Source: Alteromonas macleodii
GTDB lineage: Bacteria > Pseudomonadota > Gammaproteobacteria > Enterobacterales > Alteromonadaceae
Assembly (NCBI RefSeq): GCF_903772925.1
Contig: NZ_LR812090.1
Coordinates: forward strand, 406,593 to 470,592
Direction: 5' to 3'
Length of the DNA: 64,000 bases
Shown one piece after another: positions 19,447-29,658 of this stretch; position 1 is the stretch's first letter; each line of letters begins with the position of its first letter. Both the position numbers and the translations under genes were made by a program. A model generated the notes under the pieces. That model worked only from the letters and a program-made list of their open reading frames with translations, searched no databases and was not told where the DNA came from.

Positions 19447-19962
19447 TTATAGACCGATTTTACTGATAATTTGATTTGCTACAGCACGTGCACTTTGGTC
19501 GTCTGTATCAACAATGTAATCAGCAACTTCTTCGTAAAGCGGGTTGCGCATTTCTGCAAGATCGCGAAGAACTTGTTCTGGATCTTCGTTTTGTAGCAAA
19601 GGGCGACGTTTGTCGCGTTGTGTACGGGCTACTTGTTTATCGATTGTGGTTTGTAGATAAACAACGATACCGCGGGCAGATAAACGATTGCGCACTGCTT
19701 TAGTTACAATAGAACCGCCGCCAGTGGCAAGTACAATACCTTGCTTATCTGTCAAATCGTTAATGACGTTTTCTTCGCGTTTACGGAAACCGTCTTCGCC
19801 TTCAAGGTCGAAGATCCAGGCGATATCCGCACCGGTACGGCGCTCAATTTCCTGATCCGAATCAAAAAAGTCTAGGTGAAGTTCGTCTGCCAGATGTCTA
19901 CCGATGGTACTTTTGCCAGCACCCATTGGGCCAACTAAAAAGATATTACGTTTTTCAGCCAT
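19447..19962 (-). CDS. aroK: Shikimate kinase
   Basis: AroK phosphorylates shikimate at O3 with ATP. The 171-residue P-loop kinase has Walker [10 protein letters not shown] (residues 12-20), the DSD shikimate-binding aspartates in [13 protein letters not shown], and the GGGS motif in [11 protein letters not shown]. coli AroK is 173 residues. It is the first gene after the pilQ terminator, so it probably has a promoter in the 268-bp gap and heads aroK-aroB-damX. Confidence 0.97.
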   Translation of the reverse strand: MAEKRNIFLVGPMGAGKSTIGRHLADELHLDFFDSDQEIERRTGADIAWIFDLEGEDGFRKREENVINDLTDKQGIVLATGGGSIVTKAVRNRLSARGIVVYLQTTIDKQVARTQRDKRRPLLQNEDPEQVLRDLAEMRNPLYEEVADYIVDTDDQSARAVANQIISKIGL

Positions 19963-20183
19963 ATTTGCTTATATCACAACTTAATCATGTTAGGGGCAGT
20001 GCACTGTTGCCTTACCAGCCTACCCATTGACTCGTGCCTATTTAGTGTCCAATAAGCACCACTCCTTAAACCTCGCTTAAATTTCGAGGCGGGGATTATC
20101 TCAGTTTCATGCAAGGCGATGCAAGTTTTGTTACTAACAAATAGCGTATACCTGTAAATTTAGTTACAAAAAAAGCCTTAAAA

Positions 20184-20207
20184 CAAAAAAAGCGCATTAA
20201 GATGCGC
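20184..20207 (-). terminator. Intrinsic terminator after pilQ
   Basis: On the minus strand GCGCAT, loop CTTA, ATGCGC is followed by TTTTTTTG. It separates the pilMNOPQ operon from aroK. On the + strand the same hairpin is followed by GATTTTT. Confidence 0.85.
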
Positions 20208-20230
20208 GATTTTTGTGGGTGAAATTTTAC

Positions 20231-22006
20231 TTATGGTCTTTCTGTAACAATTTTAGGTGTAACAAAAATAAGTAGCTCTCGCTTCTGTTGAAGCTGCGAG
20301 GTATTTCTAAATAAGGCGCCTATAAAAGGCAAATCACCAAATAAAGGTACCTTCGAAACACCATCAGAACTGGTTTGTTGGAAAATTCCACCAAGAACAA
20401 TCGTTTCGCCATTTTCTACCAATACCTGGGTTTTGATTTCCTGGGTATCTATGGCTACCGCATCACCGGTAGACGTAGCAACGGTTTCGCCGCGGGTGTC
20501 CTGGGTTACAACCAAATCCAAAATAATGCGATTGTCTGGCGTTATATGGGGAGTAACTTTAAGCGATAGTACTGCCTTTTTGAATTCTACCGATGTTGCA
20601 CCGCTCGACGTTGCTTGAACGTAAGGAATTTCTGTACCTTGTTCAATATAAGCTTCGTGCTGATTAGCCACGGTAATACGGGGGCTTGCAATAATTTCAC
20701 CCTTGTTCTCTGATTCCAGCGCAGAAAGTTCAAGATCTAGAATGGTGCCGTCTACTAAACTTGCAATTTGAAAGCCGATGCTCCCCGCTGCGCTGGTCAC
20801 TGGAAGGTTCACATTAAGACGGTTATCAATGCTAGGCACCACGCCTCCGGCAATGGTATCGGCCGCTTCAAGGGAGCCTGATACGCCGTTATCGTCTTGG
20901 CGGTCGCTGAACCCCCAGCGCACGCCTAACTGCTCGTCAACATCGTCAAGCACAGTAACCATGCGACTCTCTATCAGCACTTGCTTTACGGGAATATCTA
21001 ATGCATTGATGGTTTTTCTTGCTTCATCAATAGACGCTAAAGTATCGCGAATAAGTAATGTATTGGTTCGTTCGTCCACGGTAACGCCGCCACGCTCCGA
21101 AAGGATTCCGCCCTCGGTAGATTTTAATATAGTGGCTAACGCTGAGGCTTTAGCATAGTTAACCGAGATATTTACCGTGTGCAGTGGGGCTAAATCCGAT
21201 ACTTGCTTTTTAGACTGAAGCGCTTGAGTTTCACGTGCAGATAATTCTTCGGCAGGCGCTATTAATAAAATGTTGCCTTCTAAACGCTTGTCTAGGCCTT
21301 TAACCCGTAGAATCATATCTAGAGCCTGGTCCCATGGTACGCCAGACAAGCTAATCGTGACGTTCCCTGAAACTGTGTCCGTTGTGACTAAGTTAAAACC
21401 ATTTACCTGCGCGATAATTTGTAGAACCTGCCTTACAGGAACATCTTGAAAGTCTAAAGAAATCGGGTCGCCTGTGTATTGTTTCTCTGCGCCCAACGCT
21501 TCTTGCTGCTCGTTGTCCATCGGCGAAATTGCTACGCGCAGCACACTGTCTTTTACCGTATTTTTAACGGTAACTTGGCCAGAGTAGTTAATCTCAATGC
21601 GTGCATCATTTTCATCTTCAAAGGTTTCTATGGTTGAAACAACAGTGCCAAAATCGGCCACGCTAAGCTCAACGAGCTGATCTTCAGCTAAAGCGGTATT
21701 GGTGAGCGTAAGAGACACTTTCCCCTGCGATTCAATAAGCTGCACTTTAGGTGCTGTACCAACGAACTCCACCAAGGTTACTGCCGTACTATTGGGCGCT
21801 TGGGTAAAGTCTATATTGGTAACCGTTGTAGTTGGCGCCGTTTCATTTTGTTTAGCGTTGGGGTCTACTAATAGAGGCTCTTGTGCTCTAACGGGGTGAG
21901 ACACTAAAAAAGTGCATGAAAATATTGCAGCGACAGCAAAAGCCAGCCAATACCATCTAGGCGCTCTTCGGTTGAGAGACTTATTAAAAATGTATCGTTC
22001 GGCCAT
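20231..22006 (-). CDS. pilQ: Type IV pilus secretin PilQ
   Basis: PilQ forms the outer-membrane pore through which the type IV pilus passes. The 591-residue precursor has a long-N-region signal peptide (residues ~1-42, ending VRA). Order: one AMIN domain (about 70-155, peptidoglycan-binding), a secretin STN/N0 domain (about 180-255, ISLDFQDVPVRQVLQIIAQVNGFN), an N1 domain, then the secretin core (about 345-590, VLIESRMVTVLDDVDEQLGVRWG, ending ELLIFVTPKIVTERP). It is shorter than many PilQ proteins (~700), which carry two AMIN domains. GGAG lies about 8 bases upstream of the ATG; it starts 2 bp after pilP, last in pilMNOPQ. Confidence 0.96.
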   Translation of the reverse strand: MAERYIFNKSLNRRAPRWYWLAFAVAAIFSCTFLVSHPVRAQEPLLVDPNAKQNETAPTTTVTNIDFTQAPNSTAVTLVEFVGTAPKVQLIESQGKVSLTLTNTALAEDQLVELSVADFGTVVSTIETFEDENDARIEINYSGQVTVKNTVKDSVLRVAISPMDNEQQEALGAEKQYTGDPISLDFQDVPVRQVLQIIAQVNGFNLVTTDTVSGNVTISLSGVPWDQALDMILRVKGLDKRLEGNILLIAPAEELSARETQALQSKKQVSDLAPLHTVNISVNYAKASALATILKSTEGGILSERGGVTVDERTNTLLIRDTLASIDEARKTINALDIPVKQVLIESRMVTVLDDVDEQLGVRWGFSDRQDDNGVSGSLEAADTIAGGVVPSIDNRLNVNLPVTSAAGSIGFQIASLVDGTILDLELSALESENKGEIIASPRITVANQHEAYIEQGTEIPYVQATSSGATSVEFKKAVLSLKVTPHITPDNRIILDLVVTQDTRGETVATSTGDAVAIDTQEIKTQVLVENGETIVLGGIFQQTSSDGVSKVPLFGDLPFIGALFRNTSQLQQKRELLIFVTPKIVTERP

Positions 22007-22008
22007 GC

Positions 22009-22536
22009 TTACTCTCCTGCCTTCGATGCTGTAGTCATTGTTGTTGTTTTCCTTTGCCAGCAGCCTGCACCATCAGGTAATAATTGTTCAATAGTAATTG
22101 AGTCGGTGCCAATTTGCATAATTTTGCCATAAAACAAGCCGATACGGCTTCCTACTTTAGCTTTATGTAACGCACCATCGTTGCTTTTTAATAATGCCCA
22201 CTTTTCTCCTTTAACAGCAAAATTGCCAGCAAGGGCGAGGGCATCAACACCATAAGCTTCCAATGCTTCTTTAGTGCGCTGAAAGTTGGGTTGTAGACAG
22301 TTTTCTACCCTTGCTTTAGCTACCGGCGCCGTATTTTTTCGCGGACGGTCGAAAGGGCTTCTAAGCGTACTTGCAGTATAGCTAAATGGAGTGGGCGTTT
22401 TGAACTCTGGGTAGGGTTCTATTTGAGGCTGTGCGCGCTCTTTTACACTTTGCGTGTAGGCCTGAAGATCGTCAAGCTTCGGCGAACAGCCTGTTATAAG
22501 TAATGCGATCAAAAGAGATAAAAGCGAACGAATCAT
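22009..22536 (-). CDS. pilP: Type IV pilus assembly lipoprotein PilP
   Basis: PilP is a lipoprotein linking the inner-membrane PilN-PilO complex to PilQ. The 175-residue protein has a lipoprotein signal (MIRSLLSLLIALLITGC, lipobox Cys17) and the PilP core at about 60-165, including AYGVDALALAGNFAVKGEKWALL and KVGSRIGLFYGKI. Its ATG overlaps the pilO stop by 4 bp, indicating translational coupling. Confidence 0.95.
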   Translation of the reverse strand: MIRSLLSLLIALLITGCSPKLDDLQAYTQSVKERAQPQIEPYPEFKTPTPFSYTASTLRSPFDRPRKNTAPVAKARVENCLQPNFQRTKEALEAYGVDALALAGNFAVKGEKWALLKSNDGALHKAKVGSRIGLFYGKIMQIGTDSITIEQLLPDGAGCWQRKTTTMTTASKAGE

Positions 22537-23144
22537 TGTTCATCTCCTTCAATATCTGAAGAATTTTCAGAGCGATAGGTTTTAGCTTGCAATTTAAGAG
22601 ATAAACCGCCTACTTCCCGCTTAATATCAAAGTCGTGTAGCGTAACAATGCGAGGTAAGTCGGCCACTTTAGACACGAATTCGCCGAAGTTGTGATAGCC
22701 TCCACTCACTTCCATTTCGATAGGAAGCTCGGTGTAGAATTCCTTTGGTACTTCTTGTTGCCAGTTAAGTAGTTCAAACGTTAGCCCAGCTGACGTACCC
22801 ACGTACGTGATGTCATCAAGCAAGCCTGGCGTTTCGTTACTGGTTGGCAGGCTTTTCAGCATGGAAGAGAAGTCTTCTTTTATCTTCGCAAGTTGTTCCT
22901 CATACGCTTCTAAATTAGCTGCAATGCGGTATTTAGCCTCAAACTGCAGTTTCAGCTCTTGCTCCTTTAGCTCGGCGGCATCCATAATCGGTAGTTTGGG
23001 GCTTACCAAGGTGTAGTAGCTTATAGCACCTACCAATATGGCAAGAAACGCAGCGACAACGATGCGGACTTCGTTCGGCCAAATTGCGATTTGCTCAAAG
23101 TCGAGTTCGTTGAGTTCTTTTAGTTTCGAGACATCAAACTTCAT
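22533..23144 (-). CDS. pilO: Type IV pilus inner-membrane assembly protein PilO
   Basis: PilO is a bitopic inner-membrane protein that dimerises with PilN. 203 residues: short cytoplasmic N-terminus with LKELNELDFEQIAIWP, a transmembrane helix at about 27-47 (IVVAAFLAILVGAISYYTLV), a periplasmic coiled coil (about 58-95), and a ferredoxin-like C-terminal domain containing PIEMEVSGGYHNFGEFVSKVADLPRIV. It starts 2 bp after pilN and overlaps pilP by 4 bp. Confidence 0.96.
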   Translation of the reverse strand: MKFDVSKLKELNELDFEQIAIWPNEVRIVVAAFLAILVGAISYYTLVSPKLPIMDAAELKEQELKLQFEAKYRIAANLEAYEEQLAKIKEDFSSMLKSLPTSNETPGLLDDITYVGTSAGLTFELLNWQQEVPKEFYTELPIEMEVSGGYHNFGEFVSKVADLPRIVTLHDFDIKREVGGLSLKLQAKTYRSENSSDIEGDEQ

Positions 23145-23146
23145 GA

Positions 23147-23725
23147 TTACTTCGCCTCACTACTTACAATTTCTAAGGGAGCAACGTTCGGGTTTATCGA
23201 AAACGTAAGCGTAAAGTTGCTAATCGCTCTAGCCGCACTGCTGTCAGATTTTATGGTAGAAAGCTCTGCGCCCACGAATACTTTTGAATTATCTAGTGCG
23301 CGCATAAAATCTGATAAACGGTTGTTTGAGTCGCTAATCCCTTCTATCGTGATGATGTTATTGGTTCTTGTCATAGATTCGAAAGCCACACCTTGGGGGA
23401 CCAGCTTGGCAAGCTCATCAAATACAATAGGGGCGACGTTACGGTTTGCTTGTAGTTGCTCAATGAGTGCCATACGCTGCTCAACCGCACTCTTTCTTTC
23501 TTTTACTTTTTTAATCTCACCAATTTGCGCATCAAGCACGGCTATTTCGCGTTCAAGGTATTGGTTACGTGAGTTTTGATTATTAATCTGCTGGTCGATA
23601 GCTTGACCAATAAACCAAAAAATTAAGCCCACAATAGCAGCCACCGCAACCAGGCCTGCTAAGTATTGTTGTTTTTGATGTTGGCGCTGTTTTTCTCGCC
23701 AAGGCAGTAAGTTTACATGTGCCAT
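23147..23725 (-). CDS. pilN: Type IV pilus inner-membrane assembly protein PilN
   Basis: PilN anchors cytoplasmic PilM through its conserved N-terminal peptide and pairs with PilO. 192 residues: the PilM-binding motif MAHVNLLPWREKQRQ at the start, a transmembrane helix at about 21-41, a coiled coil (about 48-92) and a periplasmic domain with VPQGVAFESMTRTNNIITIEGISDSNNRLSDFMRALDNS. The start overlaps the pilM 3' end by 13 bp, suggesting translational coupling. Confidence 0.96.
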   Translation of the reverse strand: MAHVNLLPWREKQRQHQKQQYLAGLVAVAAIVGLIFWFIGQAIDQQINNQNSRNQYLEREIAVLDAQIGEIKKVKERKSAVEQRMALIEQLQANRNVAPIVFDELAKLVPQGVAFESMTRTNNIITIEGISDSNNRLSDFMRALDNSKVFVGAELSTIKSDSSAARAISNFTLTFSINPNVAPLEIVSSEAK

Positions 23726-24780
23726 GGCGTAAAGCTCCGGCTCGCCAGACCCGCAGCAATTGCAAGTTGAGGTGCAATTTTGCTAAGTCGCGTAGTATCA
23801 AGTTTTGGGTTTATAGTCATATTGCTAAACGGGTTGAAGCAATCTACTTCAAGGCCTAAGTCTTGTTTCAGAATATCTACCAATGGCTCGATGGTAGCAG
23901 CGCCACCACTTAACAGAATTTTCTTTGGTCGTTCAGCATGCAAAGTGCTCATGTACATCTGAAGTGCGCGGTTAATATTCTGCTGAAGGTTGGCCGCAAA
24001 TATGGGTAGTGTATCTTCCACCCAATTGCCTGAAAGCGTCCCGTCTAGTAACTGACGTTCTGCTACCTCGCGCTCCACCATATGAATAGCGCTAATATCA
24101 TTGATTAGTTGGTTTAGCCCAAATGCGTGCTCTTTTGTGTAAATCACATCACCATTTTTAATCACGCATATTTGAAGCAGTGAGGCGCCCACATTTATAC
24201 AGCAAAGCGGCTCATCTTCAGCTTGTGGGGTGTGGAAAAAATCCAATGCATTACCAATGGCGTAATTTTCCATATCAACAATCTTAGGCTCGAAGTTAGC
24301 TTCTCTTGCTAGCAATAACCGACTGTCGACGAGATCTTTATGAGCGGCCGTTAATAAAACATTGACCTTACCAGTGTGAGTCGCGCTTGGCCCCATTTCT
24401 TCAAAATCTAAATAGACTTCCTCAAGGGGGTAGGGAATAAGACTGTCTGCTTCTATCTCAATTTGATTTTCAAGGTCGTAATCGTTTTGCTCAGGGTCCA
24501 TATAGACGATTTTGCTAATAACAGACGTGCCCGCTACTGCTACATTCGCCAGCTTTAACTTTGTTTTTAACGATTTACGGATTTTTTTTAGCGCAACGCT
24601 AACCGATTCATAATCTTTAATATCTCGCTCTGAAAAAGCGATCTTTGAGATGGGTTCGCAGGCATACCCTTGAAGGACGAACCCGTCTTTTGATTGTTCT
24701 AGCCACACCGCTTTTATTTGACGCGTGCCTATGTCTAAGCCCACAATGGGCGGCAGCTTTTTTTTGAACAGCGATTTCAT
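23713..24780 (-). CDS. pilM: Type IV pilus assembly actin-like ATPase PilM
   Basis: PilM is a cytoplasmic actin/FtsA-like nucleotide-binding protein that recruits PilN to the pilus inner-membrane platform. The 355-residue protein shows the phosphate-1 loop VGLDIGTRQIKAVWLE (residues ~13-28), CCINVGASLLQICVI (phosphate-2) and ILLSGGAATIEPLVDIL (adenosine motif). It is the first gene of pilMNOPQ and is divergent from mrcA across a 136-bp promoter region, as in other gammaproteobacteria. Confidence 0.96.
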   Translation of the reverse strand: MKSLFKKKLPPIVGLDIGTRQIKAVWLEQSKDGFVLQGYACEPISKIAFSERDIKDYESVSVALKKIRKSLKTKLKLANVAVAGTSVISKIVYMDPEQNDYDLENQIEIEADSLIPYPLEEVYLDFEEMGPSATHTGKVNVLLTAAHKDLVDSRLLLAREANFEPKIVDMENYAIGNALDFFHTPQAEDEPLCCINVGASLLQICVIKNGDVIYTKEHAFGLNQLINDISAIHMVEREVAERQLLDGTLSGNWVEDTLPIFAANLQQNINRALQMYMSTLHAERPKKILLSGGAATIEPLVDILKQDLGLEVDCFNPFSNMTINPKLDTTRLSKIAPQLAIAAGLASRSFTPWHM

Positions 24781-24916
24781 TTACAAGTGTCCAGTTTCAA
24801 AGGTAGTTGCTCTAAAGTACAATATTACTCTATTAGTATTGTGCGTATGGTTCTACAGATAACACATACGTATAGAATATACGTCATTTCAACAAAATGT
24901 CTTGGTATCCGTTACA

Positions 24917-27580
24917 GTGAAGTACATTAAACCACTTATTTTATTTAGCTTTCTATCAGGCCTTCTTGGTTTTGCAGCACTGGTAGGTATTTACTTTTAT
25001 ATCAAACCTGACCTACCAAGTGTTACTGTACTTAAGGATGTACGACTGCAAACCCCTATGCAGATATACACTAAAGACGGAAAACTTATTTCACAATATG
25101 GAGTTAAACGGCGGATCCCGGTAAAACTTGAGGAAGTTCCGCAAGAATTAATTGACGCCATACTTGCTACTGAAGATAGTCGCTTCTACGAACATCACGG
25201 TATTGACCCTATTGGTATTGTGCGCGCTGCAGTAAGTTTAGTACTTACAGGTGAAAAGCGTCAGGGCGCGAGTACATTAACCATGCAGCTAGCAAGAGGG
25301 TTCTTTCTTAGCCGTGAAAAGACCTACGTTCGAAAAATTAAAGAAATTTTCATTGCGCTGCATATGGAGCAGGAGCTTTCCAAGCAGGAAATTCTGGAGT
25401 TGTACCTAAATAAAATTGAGTTAGGGCACAGGGCGTTTGGATTTGGTGCTGCTGCTCAGGTGTATTATGGCAAACCGCTAGACGAACTTTCTTTAGCGCA
25501 AATTGCCACCATTGCTGGTCTGCCCAAAGCCCCCTCGGTACTTAACCCTGTAAGCGGGCCAGAGCGTTCGGTTGAGCGTCGACGTGTTGTACTTCTTCGA
25601 ATGTTAGATGAAGAATACATAACTAAAGCCCAGTTCGATGAAGCGGCTAATGCGCCGGTTACAGCTAAGAAACACGGGGCCGAGATTGAAGTTGATGCGC
25701 CATATTTAGCGGATACCATTTACAATGAAATGGTAGAAATTTATGGAAAAGAAGAAGCGGAAACGGGCGGATACCAAGTTTACGCTACCGCAACGTCTGA
25801 TCTGCAGCTTGCTGCGCAACGCGCAGTGGTAAGAAACCTTCATGATTACGATGAACGTCATGGGTACAAAGGTGCGCTCGGATACCTGTGGAACATACCT
25901 AAGTCAGAAGGAAAGAATGATCCTATCCCTCAACTTTCGGTAAGTTTTGATATCAGCAATAAGACAACACGAGAAGAATGGGACAACGAATCTCTCATGC
26001 GTGTGCTTGAAGAAATTCCTCATATCAACCCCTTATTGCCGTCTGTAGTTACCAAGGTAAATGAACAGTCGATCGATGTGCTGACAGTTGATGGCAGAAC
26101 GATAACTGTTGGGTGGGATGGCCTCGATTGGGCTAGACGCTACATTACGGATTTTAGGCAGGGTAGTGACCCTAAAACCGCCTCAGATGTAACCCAAGAA
26201 GGCGCAGTAATTTATATTAGGCAGCAAGAAGGACAGTGGCGTATTTCGCAAATTCCAGAAGTAAGCGGTGCCTTTATTGCGCTTAATCCTCAAAATGGCG
26301 CTGTTGAAGCCGTAGTTGGCGGCTATAGCTTTTACCAAAGTCAATTTAATAGGGCGACCCAGGCAAAACGACAGGTGGGTTCGAATATTAAGCCGTTTGT
26401 TTATTCAGCAGCAATAGACAGTGGTTACACACTTGCGTCAATTATAAATGACGCGCCTATAAACCAATGGAACGCCGCTACAGGTGTTGCTTGGCGACCG
26501 CAAAACTCACCGGCAGAGTACGATGGCCCAATAAGAATGCGCAAAGCCTTGGGCAAATCTAAAAACGTGGTATCGGTTCGACTATTGCGTGGTGTTGGTC
26601 TTAGAGAAACAGCCGATTACTTAACACGCTTTGGTTTTAATAAAGACGATATCCCACTTGATGAAACCGTATCCCTTGGGTCGAGTTCACATACGCCGCT
26701 TGAAGTAGTAAGAGGTATGTCGGTCATTGCGAACGGTGGCTACTTAGTAAACCCTCATTTTATCAGCAAAGTGCTTGATGAAAACGGCGATGAGCTTTGG
26801 AAAGCAAACCCAGTTTGGGCGTGCAATCGTTGTGAAAATCAAAGCGAGCAAGAAATGCTGCCCGAAGACGAAGAAGCGGATATTGAAGCCTTGCTAGCCG
26901 CTGAATTAAACCAAGATATCTTACTAAGTGACGCCGACCTTGATGAAAACACTGAAAAAGCGATAGCGCCTCAGGTCATTACGGCTCAAAATGCCTTCTT
27001 AGTTTCAGAGATGATGCGTACAGCTGTTCGAGCGAATGGTAATTGGAATAAGAAAACCTATTGGCTAGGTACGGGATGGCGTGCTCGAAATATCCTTCAG
27101 CGTACTGATATTGCTGGCAAAACAGGTACCACAAATGACTCTCGTGATACCTGGTTCAGTGGTTTCCACAAAGATTTGGTGGCCACCACATGGGTAGGCT
27201 TCGACAACATGGGGCGTCAGTTAGGGCGAGCTACGCGAAACCAAAACCTTATTAATAAGAATGCTGAGAAATTCAACTGGATAGGCAACGCCATGATCGG
27301 TATTGAAGATGGAGCTAAAGCTGCTGAGCCAGCGTGGATCAGATTTATGCAACATGCTCTAGAAAATAAACCACATACGCCAATGCCCGTACCAGAGAAT
27401 ATAGTGCGTGTTCGCATTGATCGTACCAGTGGAAAGTTGACCAGACGAACAGACCATACGACACTATTCGAATATTTCCTGCAGGGAACCGAGCCAACGA
27501 CTTATGTTCGCGATGACGAAGTGTTGGATCCGGCCACGCAGGATACGACTACTGCGCCTGAGCCAGAAGAAATATTCTAA
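24917..27580 (+). CDS. mrcA: Penicillin-binding protein 1A
   Basis: A class-A bifunctional peptidoglycan synthase, anchored in the inner membrane by one helix (about residues 4-31). The glycosyltransferase domain (about 50-230) has catalytic Glu86 in EDSRFYEHHG and GASTLTMQLAR; an OB-like insertion precedes the transpeptidase domain (about 410-800) with active-site Ser489 in VGSNIKPF, the SKN motif and KTGTT starting near residue 735. The start is placed at GTG 24917 (887 residues, MKYIKPLILFS, aligning with E. coli PBP1A); an in-frame TTG at 24902 is an alternative and neither has a strong Shine-Dalgarno. Divergent from pilM, a conserved arrangement. Confidence 0.95.
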   Translation: MKYIKPLILFSFLSGLLGFAALVGIYFYIKPDLPSVTVLKDVRLQTPMQIYTKDGKLISQYGVKRRIPVKLEEVPQELIDAILATEDSRFYEHHGIDPIGIVRAAVSLVLTGEKRQGASTLTMQLARGFFLSREKTYVRKIKEIFIALHMEQELSKQEILELYLNKIELGHRAFGFGAAAQVYYGKPLDELSLAQIATIAGLPKAPSVLNPVSGPERSVERRRVVLLRMLDEEYITKAQFDEAANAPVTAKKHGAEIEVDAPYLADTIYNEMVEIYGKEEAETGGYQVYATATSDLQLAAQRAVVRNLHDYDERHGYKGALGYLWNIPKSEGKNDPIPQLSVSFDISNKTTREEWDNESLMRVLEEIPHINPLLPSVVTKVNEQSIDVLTVDGRTITVGWDGLDWARRYITDFRQGSDPKTASDVTQEGAVIYIRQQEGQWRISQIPEVSGAFIALNPQNGAVEAVVGGYSFYQSQFNRATQAKRQVGSNIKPFVYSAAIDSGYTLASIINDAPINQWNAATGVAWRPQNSPAEYDGPIRMRKALGKSKNVVSVRLLRGVGLRETADYLTRFGFNKDDIPLDETVSLGSSSHTPLEVVRGMSVIANGGYLVNPHFISKVLDENGDELWKANPVWACNRCENQSEQEMLPEDEEADIEALLAAELNQDILLSDADLDENTEKAIAPQVITAQNAFLVSEMMRTAVRANGNWNKKTYWLGTGWRARNILQRTDIAGKTGTTNDSRDTWFSGFHKDLVATTWVGFDNMGRQLGRATRNQNLINKNAEKFNWIGNAMIGIEDGAKAAEPAWIRFMQHALENKPHTPMPVPENIVRVRIDRTSGKLTRRTDHTTLFEYFLQGTEPTTYVRDDEVLDPATQDTTTAPEPEEIF

Positions 27581-27657
27581 TTACTAAGAGGCACGTTGCA
27601 CGCGTGCCGCTTCAGGCTTAGGTGATGTATTTGCCTGAACACATTATCGGAAAACCA

Positions 27658-29349
27658 ATGTCAGAAGATTCACAGCGATATCTTTATATTCCTCATGCCG
27701 GCCCTTCATTGCTGGAAACCCCCCTACTGAATAAAGGCAGTGCCTTCACTGCACGGGAACGTGCGGCGTTTAACCTGACGGGTCTAGTGCCACCAAGGTA
27801 TGAAACCATCGAAGAGCAGGTTGAACGTGCTTACATGCAATACAGCAGCTTTGACGAAGCACTAAACAAGCATATTTATCTGCGCGCAATTCAAGACAAT
27901 AACGAAACCTTGTTTTACCGCCTAATTCAAAAGCACATCGATGAGATGATGCCCATCATCTACACCCCTACTGTAGGTGATGCATGTGAGCAGTTTTCAG
28001 ATATCTATCGCAGTTCACGTGGCTTGTTTGTGTCTTATGAAGAACGTCATCAGCTAGATGACATCGTTCGCAATGCGACAAAACGCAAAGTGAAAGTGAT
28101 TGTTGTGACCGACGGTGAGCGCATACTAGGCTTGGGAGACCAAGGTATAGGTGGCATGGGCATTCCTATCGGTAAGCTATCGCTGTACACCGCCTGCGGG
28201 GGTATCAGCCCAGCCTATACTTTGCCTGTCATGTTAGATGTAGGAACTAACAACGAAAAGTTACTTAATGACCCAATGTACATGGGCGCGCGCCACCCGC
28301 GTATAGGGCAGGAAGAGTACGACGAATTCGTTGATATGTTCATCAATGCGGTGAAGCGACGCTGGCCTGACGTGATGATTCAGTTTGAAGATTTTGCACA
28401 GCCAAATGCTATGCCGCTATTAAACCGCTATCGCAACGACGTGTGCTGTTTTAACGACGATATTCAGGGCACCGCTGCGGTTACTCTTGGTACTATTCTG
28501 GCGGCATGTAAAACCAAGCAGCAAAAGCTACGTGACATGAAGGTTGTGTTTGTCGGGGCGGGTTCTGCGGGCTGCGGTATTGCTGAAATGCTAATACAGC
28601 AAATGGTATTTGAAGGCCTCACTGACGAACAAGCGCGTAAGCAAGTATTCATGATTGACCGTTTTGGTTTGGTAACCGAAGGCATGGAAGGTTTGCGCGA
28701 CTTCCAACAAAAACTACAGCAGAAGAATGCCGACTTGGCAGATTGGACATTCAGCGGTGACTACGCTTCTTTGCTAGATGTGATGCACTGCGCCAAGCCA
28801 GATGTACTTATTGGTGTTTCAGGTCAGCCAGGTTTGTTCACGGAACAAGTTATTCGCGCCATGAAACAAGGCTGTGAACTGCCAATTATCTTCCCGTTAA
28901 GCAACCCATCTCGTCAGGTTGAAGCGCGTCCTGAGCAAGTAATTGAATGGACAGAAGGTAAGGTAATTATTGCAACAGGTAGTCCGTTTAAGCCTGTTGA
29001 GTACAATGGCAATATCATCCCTATTGCTCAGTGTAATAACTCGTATATTTTCCCTGGTATCGGCCTTGGTGTTGTTGCATCAAAAGCGAAGTTGATTAGT
29101 GATGAAATGCTAATGGCAGCAAGTAACGCGCTTGCGGCAGCGTCGCCATTAGTCAACACGGGACAAGGTTCACTATTACCACCACTTGCAGCCATTGCTG
29201 AAATTAGCCGTGAGATTGCTTTTGAAGTGGGTAAAGTGGCGATGGAGCAGGGACTAGCCTTAGAAATGTCTGACGACGCACTGCGCGCCAGCATTGAGCG
29301 AAACTTCTGGAAAGCTGAATACCGCCCTTATAAGCGTGTAAGTATTTAG
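27658..29349 (+). CDS. maeA: NAD-dependent malic enzyme (malate dehydrogenase, oxaloacetate-decarboxylating)
   Basis: Oxidatively decarboxylates malate to pyruvate with NAD+ (SfcA/MaeA type). The 563-residue protein from ATG 27658 ([16 protein letters not shown]) closely matches the E. coli MaeA length (565) and sequence. Motifs: [15 protein letters not shown] (catalytic Tyr), [24 protein letters not shown] (catalytic Lys), FEDFAQPNA and [11 protein letters not shown] (metal Asp/Glu), and [12 protein letters not shown] nucleotide-binding loop. An in-frame GTG/ATG pair at 27622/27625 would extend it by 12 residues; CGGAAAA before 27658 favours the shorter form. Confidence 0.96.
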   Translation: MSEDSQRYLYIPHAGPSLLETPLLNKGSAFTARERAAFNLTGLVPPRYETIEEQVERAYMQYSSFDEALNKHIYLRAIQDNNETLFYRLIQKHIDEMMPIIYTPTVGDACEQFSDIYRSSRGLFVSYEERHQLDDIVRNATKRKVKVIVVTDGERILGLGDQGIGGMGIPIGKLSLYTACGGISPAYTLPVMLDVGTNNEKLLNDPMYMGARHPRIGQEEYDEFVDMFINAVKRRWPDVMIQFEDFAQPNAMPLLNRYRNDVCCFNDDIQGTAAVTLGTILAACKTKQQKLRDMKVVFVGAGSAGCGIAEMLIQQMVFEGLTDEQARKQVFMIDRFGLVTEGMEGLRDFQQKLQQKNADLADWTFSGDYASLLDVMHCAKPDVLIGVSGQPGLFTEQVIRAMKQGCELPIIFPLSNPSRQVEARPEQVIEWTEGKVIIATGSPFKPVEYNGNIIPIAQCNNSYIFPGIGLGVVASKAKLISDEMLMAASNALAAASPLVNTGQGSLLPPLAAIAEISREIAFEVGKVAMEQGLALEMSDDALRASIERNFWKAEYRPYKRVSI

Positions 29350-29365
29350 TCAGCATAAACGTTAG

Positions 29366-29393
29366 AAAAAAGCAGGTGAAGCCTGCTTTTTTT
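29366..29393 (+). terminator. Intrinsic terminator after maeA
   Basis: AAAAAAGCAGG, loop TGAAG, CCTGCTTTTTTT: short GC stem flanked by A and T tracts, 17 bp after the maeA stop. Confidence 0.87.
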
Positions 29394-29658
29394 GTGCCTG
29401 TAGATTAGGTTTTCTCCATTACTTCTCTATCATTAGCAGAAATAACCAAACGTAATTTGTTTGCTTTTTATCCGTCTCGCGGAGTAATCGTTAAACAATG
29501 TAAAATGGTGTTGCTTATGCGCAACATTTCCTTCATCCCTCTCACTCTTTTTACTGTCTTTTTGTTGTTAAGTTATTGATATTATAAGTTTAAATATAAT
29601 TGGCACAATGATTGATACTCCTCTTATCAGTTACAACAAGGAGCAAGAGGTGTTATTG

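Noticed and set aside
20778..21158. Plus-strand open frame of 126 codons inside pilQ
   Set aside because: Shadow frame opposite the secretin core; no family resemblance.
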